7,375 nt of DNA from an uncultured Alphaproteobacteria bacterium (GTDB taxonomy: Bacteria > Pseudomonadota > Alphaproteobacteria > RF32 > CAG-239), in assembly GCA_946618745.1 (NCBI GenBank), contig CAMOLN010000044.1, forward strand, positions 1-7,375, read 5' to 3'. Position 1 is the first letter of the stretch. Every line of letters starts with the position of its first letter. The notes under the pieces are model-generated. The model did not search any database. It saw nothing but the letters and a program-made list of their open reading frames with translations, and was not told the origin of the DNA. This document shows, in pieces, positions 6,585 through 7,375 of the stretch. The position numbers and the translations under genes were made by a program.

Positions 6585-6980
6585 ATGCCTACAAGAAAAC
6601 AAGAAATTCCCATGTTACTTAATGGTAAATGGGTCGGTCCGGGCGCAGAAGAGATGAACGGATACAATGAAATGCCGGATCCGGTCAAAAGGATTCTGCA
6701 ATCTGCCGCTACAAGAAAAGCGGCAAAAGCCCGAAAAGAGGCATCGTCGGAAGACGAAAGAAAGTTCCGGCGTCGTCTGAATGGTTGCGGATGCATTGGC
6801 TGCCAGTTTCCGTCTCAATACGTTTTTCATGAGCGTAGCGCTTTTGAAATTGTTTTATGGGATGGAAAAATTAATGGCATGGCCACAGTTGTCTGCGATT
6901 ATCTGTCCGGGATGACCGATCAGTATTCCCTGCTGAAATTTCGTGAAATCTACGTTCCCCGCGGGTGGGAAGTTTTTTGA
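6585..6980 (+). CDS. Unrecognised protein fused in frame to a dGTPase-like C-terminus (probable chimera)
   Basis: The frame encodes 131 residues. The first ~98 are not recognised: a basic, charged segment (about 41-65, with KAAKARKEASSEDERKFRRR) precedes a cysteine cluster CGCIGC (68-73) and then FPSQYVFHERSAFEIVLWDG. From about residue 100 onward (ATVVCDYLSGMTDQYS and the ending IYVPRGWEVF) it reads as the C-terminal tail of dGTPase-family HD phosphohydrolases. Neither half is complete: the dGTPase HD domain is absent, and the first part has no natural end. G+C is visibly higher than in the genes before it. No Shine-Dalgarno precedes the ATG at 6585; an alternative ATG is at 6612. I treat it as two different genes joined near 6870-6890, in frame by chance or through shared bases. 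The first part may be a genuine gene of the host whose 3' end has been replaced. Confidence 0.45.
   Translation: MPTRKQEIPMLLNGKWVGPGAEEMNGYNEMPDPVKRILQSAATRKAAKARKEASSEDERKFRRRLNGCGCIGCQFPSQYVFHERSAFEIVLWDGKINGMATVVCDYLSGMTDQYSLLKFREIYVPRGWEVF
6880..6980 (+). pseudogene. dGTPase (Dgt-like HD phosphohydrolase) C-terminal fragment
   Basis: The block VVCDYLSGMTDQYSLLKF followed by REIYVPRGWEVF and a TGA resembles the end of bacterial dGTPases, where DYIAGMTDRYA is the recurrent tail motif. Dgt enzymes hydrolyse dGTP to deoxyguanosine and triphosphate. All catalytic HD residues would lie upstream and are missing, so the fragment cannot be active. A dnaG start follows 74 bases later; dgt-dnaG adjacency is a well-known arrangement in Firmicutes, which supports both identifications and points to a different source genome from the upstream genes. 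Confidence 0.7.
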
Positions 6981-7044
6981 CACAGAACGGGAGTACCCGC
7001 TTTACAATTGTTGGCTTGCAACTGTCCAGAACAGGGCGAAGCAT

Positions 7045-7051
7045 GGAGGGG
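7045..7051 (+). promoter_or_regulatory. Ribosome binding site of the dnaG fragment
   Basis: GGAGGGG lies just before the ATG at 7054 and selects that codon as the start, agreeing with the usual DnaG N-terminus. The 73-base dgt-dnaG gap also has a small CGGG-AGTA-CCCG hairpin at 6988-6999, too weak to call a terminator. Confidence 0.6.
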
Positions 7052-7053
7052 CC

Positions 7054-7165
7054 ATGTGGTATCAGGAGGATCTGATTGAGGAGGTACGTGCCCGAAACGA
7101 CATCGTGGATCTCGTTTCGCAGTATGTTAAACTGAAAAGGGCCGGAAGCAGTTATGTGGGGTTGG
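7054..7165 (+). pseudogene. dnaG: DNA primase N-terminal fragment, cut off after ~37 codons
   Basis: The start encodes MWYQEDLIEEVRARNDIVDL followed by VSQYVKLKRAGSSYVGL. This is the highly recognisable N-terminus of bacterial DnaG primase, which normally continues directly into the zinc ribbon CPFHNEKTPSF. That continuation is absent: after about 7165 the frame reads unrelated residues (VHQRHDGKRQRSGS) and stops at 7221. The zinc ribbon, TOPRIM and helicase-binding domains are all missing, so the fragment cannot prime replication. Base composition is richer in G+C than the upstream half of the window, and the Lachnospiraceae/Clostridia-like wording of the motif suggests a Firmicute source, which is an inference. 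Confidence 0.85.
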
Positions 7166-7375
7166 TACACCAACGGCACGATGGCAAAAGGCAGCGTTCA
7201 GGGTCTGTACGATGTAATTGAGCCGGCTGATACTGTAACCGATTACAACATGCGTGTTGACATCCTTGATGTACATGACACGATCGCATGCGCTCGCGTA
7301 GAGCTTGACAAGATCTGGGGCGATGAGATGAAGACATTTACCGATTATCATACTCTGATCAAGATTGACGGCGAG
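7154..7375 (+). CDS. NTF2-like / lumazine-binding-2 family protein, internal fragment open at the window end
   Basis: In frame 2 the sequence is open from 7136 (a TGA lies at 7133) to the window edge. From 7154 it reads MWGWYTNGTMAKGSVQGLYD, then MRVDILDVHDTIACARVEL, then FTDYHTLIKIDGE at the end. This pattern (a G-W-x-x-G turn, an LYD helix, an RVDILDV-x-x-TIA strand pair and an FTDY-x-x-L-K-DG hairpin) is that of small cone-shaped NTF2-like proteins of the putative lumazine-binding 2 group. About 74 codons are present. The N-terminal helices expected before GWY are missing, and the C-terminus would end soon beyond the window. It begins exactly where the dnaG homology breaks off, in a different frame. 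The ATG at 7154 is probably an internal methionine, not a real start. Function in this family is generally uncharacterised. Confidence 0.6.
   Translation, partial: MWGWYTNGTMAKGSVQGLYDVIEPADTVTDYNMRVDILDVHDTIACARVELDKIWGDEMKTFTDYHTLIKIDGE

Noticed and set aside
6575..6830. Reverse-strand frames rich in R, S and F opposite the 6585 frame
   Set aside because: They are shadows of the basic, charge-rich forward segment, with no ribosome site or recognisable domain.
6585..7221. A novel dGTPase-primase fusion or composite system
   Set aside because: The dGTPase part lacks its HD domain and the primase part lacks its zinc ribbon and TOPRIM domain. They are separated by a normal intergenic gap with its own ribosome site, so they are two truncated neighbours, not a fusion.
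6871..7351. Reverse-strand frames opposite the dgt, dnaG and NTF2-like fragments
   Set aside because: The forward strand encodes recognisable family motifs throughout, so these are antisense artefacts.

Overview
The first ~6.5 kb look like an ordinary chromosomal stretch of a low-GC, hopanoid- or squalene-type Gram-negative bacterium. An AT-rich alphaproteobacterium, such as the uncultured host-associated lineages, fits best. The evidence for this is TrmFO, a presqualene-diphosphate-synthase/HpnE-like pair, a mitochondrial-processing-peptidase-like M16 protease, and strongly A/T-biased third codon positions. The assignment is an inference from gene families, not a proven taxonomy. All convincing genes are on the + strand.

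Layout. The window opens inside trmFO (3-932, start missing). After a short gap with a perfect extended -10 element come an HpnD-like squalene/phytoene synthase family gene (982-1824) and an HpnE-like FAD amine oxidase (1821-2894), overlapping by 4 bases. An M16 zinc protease follows (2913-4172). Next is an AlbA_2 (Schlafen-type) domain protein (4219-5286) whose stop codon directly abuts the start of rnhA, RNase HI (5287-5730). Then comes an unrecognised 226-residue protein (5805-6485) behind a promoter-like region containing a perfect 10-bp inverted repeat. An AT-rich intergenic stretch (6486-6584) carries phased ATTGC repeats, a 12-bp palindrome and a good sigma70-type promoter.

The last ~800 bases are different. 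Composition becomes clearly richer in G+C, and reading frames change gene in mid-course. The frame opened at 6585 starts as an unrecognised protein and ends with what looks like the C-terminus of a dGTPase-family HD phosphohydrolase (about 6880-6980). The first ~37 codons of a DnaG primase follow (7054 to about 7165), then an abrupt switch to the middle of an NTF2-like/lumazine-binding-2 family protein (about 7154-7375, open at the window edge). The dgt-dnaG order is typical of Firmicutes. Together with truncation at every boundary, this suggests a chimeric join (assembly or amplification artefact) or a very recent patchwork insertion rather than a working locus.

Functionally, the hpnD/hpnE pair would make squalene from farnesyl diphosphate, but the first aspartate motif of the synthase is eroded and hpnC is not in view. 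The other genes serve tRNA modification, proteolysis and RNA:DNA hybrid removal. I see no defence island, CRISPR array, tRNA or rRNA. I do not find convincing evidence of a new system; the best leads are the eroded HpnD motif, the AlbA_2-rnhA coupling, the two structured promoter regions and the mosaic end.
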